Assembly (NCBI RefSeq): GCF_033118175.1 | Contig: NC_083692.1 | Span: 88,206,501 to 88,270,500, forward strand | Origin: Dama dama | Taxonomy: Eukaryota > Chordata > Mammalia > Artiodactyla > Cervidae | Direction: 5' to 3' | DNA: 64,000 nt | Shown here: positions 62,822-64,000 of the stretch, in pieces | Numbering within the stretch: position 1 is the stretch's first letter | Layout of the letters: every line of letters begins with the position of its first letter | Translations under genes and position numbers: made by a program | Notes under the pieces: generated by a model | What the model saw: the letters and a program-made list of their open reading frames with translations, nothing else | Told to the model about the DNA's origin: nothing | The model's database searches: none

Positions 62822-63008
62822 CAGTGGTCCCCAAACTTTTTGGCATCAGGGACTGGTTTCATGGAAGATATTTCGTGGACTGAGGGAGGGGGATAATTTC
62901 AGGATGCTTCAAGGGCATCAGATCTATTGTGCACTTTATTTCTATTATTATTACATCAATTCCATCTCAGATCATAAGGCAGTAGATCCAGGAGTTTGGA
63001 GACCCCTG
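62822..63008 (+). mobile_element. hAT-type nonautonomous DNA transposon (MER1-like), both ends intact
   Basis: Terminal inverted repeats 'cagtggtccccaaac' and 'gtttggagacccctg', inferred from the two ends (mismatches present), enclose a 187-bp element with 'ctattgtgcactttatttct'. A perfect 8-bp TSD 'ctttaagt' at 62814-62821 and 63009-63016 is diagnostic of hAT insertion. Family name from memory. Confidence 0.88.
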
Positions 63009-63072
63009 CTTTAAGTAACTAAATAAAGAATTGGTGAATGTCTGCCAGGTCCTCTAATGTACATGAGTTTCG

Positions 63073-63078
<6 letters not shown>

Positions 63079-63103
<25 letters not shown>
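63079..63103. repeat. (TG)12 microsatellite
   Basis: Uninterrupted TG run of about 12 units, interrupted at its right edge by 'gagtgtg'. Likely length-polymorphic. Confidence 0.92.
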
Positions 63104-63278
63104 AGTGTGCAAGCAGTTGTGTAGCCATTTTATTTGTCTGCGAACCTCCAGAGCCTGAGAACTGCAGGCAACTCTGGAATTAGACTTTGATTCCTTGCTT
63201 CCAGTTAGTGCATAATATACATTACTTTGTTTCTAATGAAACAGTGTTAAGATCAAAATCTTACTCTGGAGAAAGGCA

Positions 63279-64000
63279 TCAGTTCAGTTCAGTTCAGTCG
63301 CTCAGTCATGTCCGACTCTTTGCGACCCCATGAATTGCAGCACACCAGGCCTCCCTGTCCATCACCAACTCCCAGAGTTCACTTAAACTCATGCCCATTG
63401 AGTCGGTGATGCCATCCAGCCATCTCATCCTCTGTCGTCCCCTTCTCCTCCTGCCCCCAATCCCTCCCAGCATCAGGGTTTTTTCCAACGAGTCAACTCT
63501 TCGCATGAGGTGGCGAAAGTATTGGAGTTTCAGCTTCAGCATCAGTCCTTCCAATGAACACCCAGGACTGATCTCCTTGAGGATGGACTGGTTGGATCTC
63601 CTTGCAGTCCAAGGGACTCTCAAGAGTCTTCTCCAACACTATAGTTCAAAGGCATCAATTTTTCGGCGCTCAGCTTTCTTCACAGTCCAACTCTCACATC
63701 CGTACATGACCACTGGAAAAACCATAGCCTTGACTAGACAGACCTTTGTTGGCAAAGTAATGTCTCTGCTTTTTAATATGCTGTCTAGGTTGGTCATAAC
63801 TTTCCTTCCAAGGAGTAAGCGTCTTTTAATTTCATGGCTGCAGTCACCATCTGCAGTGATTTTGGAGCCCCCCAAAATGAAGTCTGACACTGTTTCCACT
63901 GTCTCTCCATCAATTTCCCATGAGGTGATGGGACCAGACGCCATGATCTTAGTTTTCTGAATGTTGAGCTCTAAGCCAACTTTTTCACTCTCCTCTTTCA
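63279..64000 (-). mobile_element. BovB LINE 3' part, antisense, runs off the window
   Basis: Begins with the reversed tail 'cagttcagttcagttcagtc' and reads back through C-terminal coding sequence into the segment after the RT box at the window edge. Minus frames 63306-63623 and 63639-63944 carry the 'RSNQSI' and 'MASGPITSWEIDG' blocks, separated by one disruption. It is very similar to the copy at 50142-50831. Confidence 0.95.

Noticed and set aside
63391..63960. 189-codon plus-strand ORF
   Set aside because: Antisense of BovB ORF; similar antisense ORFs appear at every BovB copy here (9930, 23238, 50444).
1..64000. CRISPR arrays, operons, ribosome binding sites, bacterial terminators or mobile-element systems of prokaryotes
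   Set aside because: The window is clearly mammalian; short TG/CA and TTTC repeats are microsatellites and do not have spacer-repeat organisation.

Overview
The window is nuclear DNA of a pecoran ruminant (cattle, buffalo, sheep, goat or deer type). The evidence is the repeat content: BovB (RTE-type) LINEs, Bov-tA and Bov-A2 SINEs built from a tRNA-like head and a BovB tail, and CHR-type SINEs of the cetacean/hippo/ruminant group. These sit on a eutherian background of MIR, L2, L1, MER5A, MER20, other hAT-type elements and MaLR (MLT1-like) LTRs. The repeats do not decide the species. Repeat names come from memory of consensus sequences; no database search was run.

I found no host protein-coding exon, tRNA, rRNA or small RNA gene that I can support. 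Every open reading frame with recognisable protein similarity is a decayed BovB or L1 reverse transcriptase/endonuclease fragment. The other ORFs are short, in all frames, or antisense to repeats. The window is best read as intergenic or deep intronic DNA.

Layout: 1-10 kb holds MIR, L2, CHR and Bov SINEs and a MaLR LTR split by a Bov SINE and a BovB tail. 10-18.4 kb is MIR-rich with TG-rich tracts, hAT fragments and a CpG-enriched patch (about 17.64-18.08 kb). 18.6-21.5 kb is a 2.9-kb 5'-truncated BovB with a 14-bp target-site duplication (TSD). 22.0-23.9 kb is an antisense L1 broken by a CHR SINE, an L1 tail and a second BovB. 23.9-27.1 kb is mostly single-copy with a BovB-split MIR. 27.4-29.6 kb is an antisense L1 carrying a MaLR LTR that itself carries a CHR SINE. 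29.8-38 kb mixes single-copy DNA, including a repeat-poor block at 32.0-32.8 kb, with SINEs, a BovB head-on pair and hAT elements. 38.7-41.35 kb is an AT-rich antisense L1-like block. 41.4-52.5 kb is dense in L1 tails, SINEs, CHRs and a BovB/Bov-A2 pair. 52.5-58.8 kb is mostly single-copy, with paired POU octamers at 53.46 kb and a small CpG cluster at 54.5 kb. 58.8-64 kb holds a four-element nest, MER5A, an intact-ended hAT element with a perfect 8-bp TSD, and a BovB running off the end.

Nothing resembles a new multi-gene system. The most useful observations are insertion-history signatures (TSDs, nesting order, a possible poly(A)-only insertion inside a BovB, a SINE-in-SINE inverted repeat) and a few repeat-poor candidate regulatory segments that need alignment or chromatin data.
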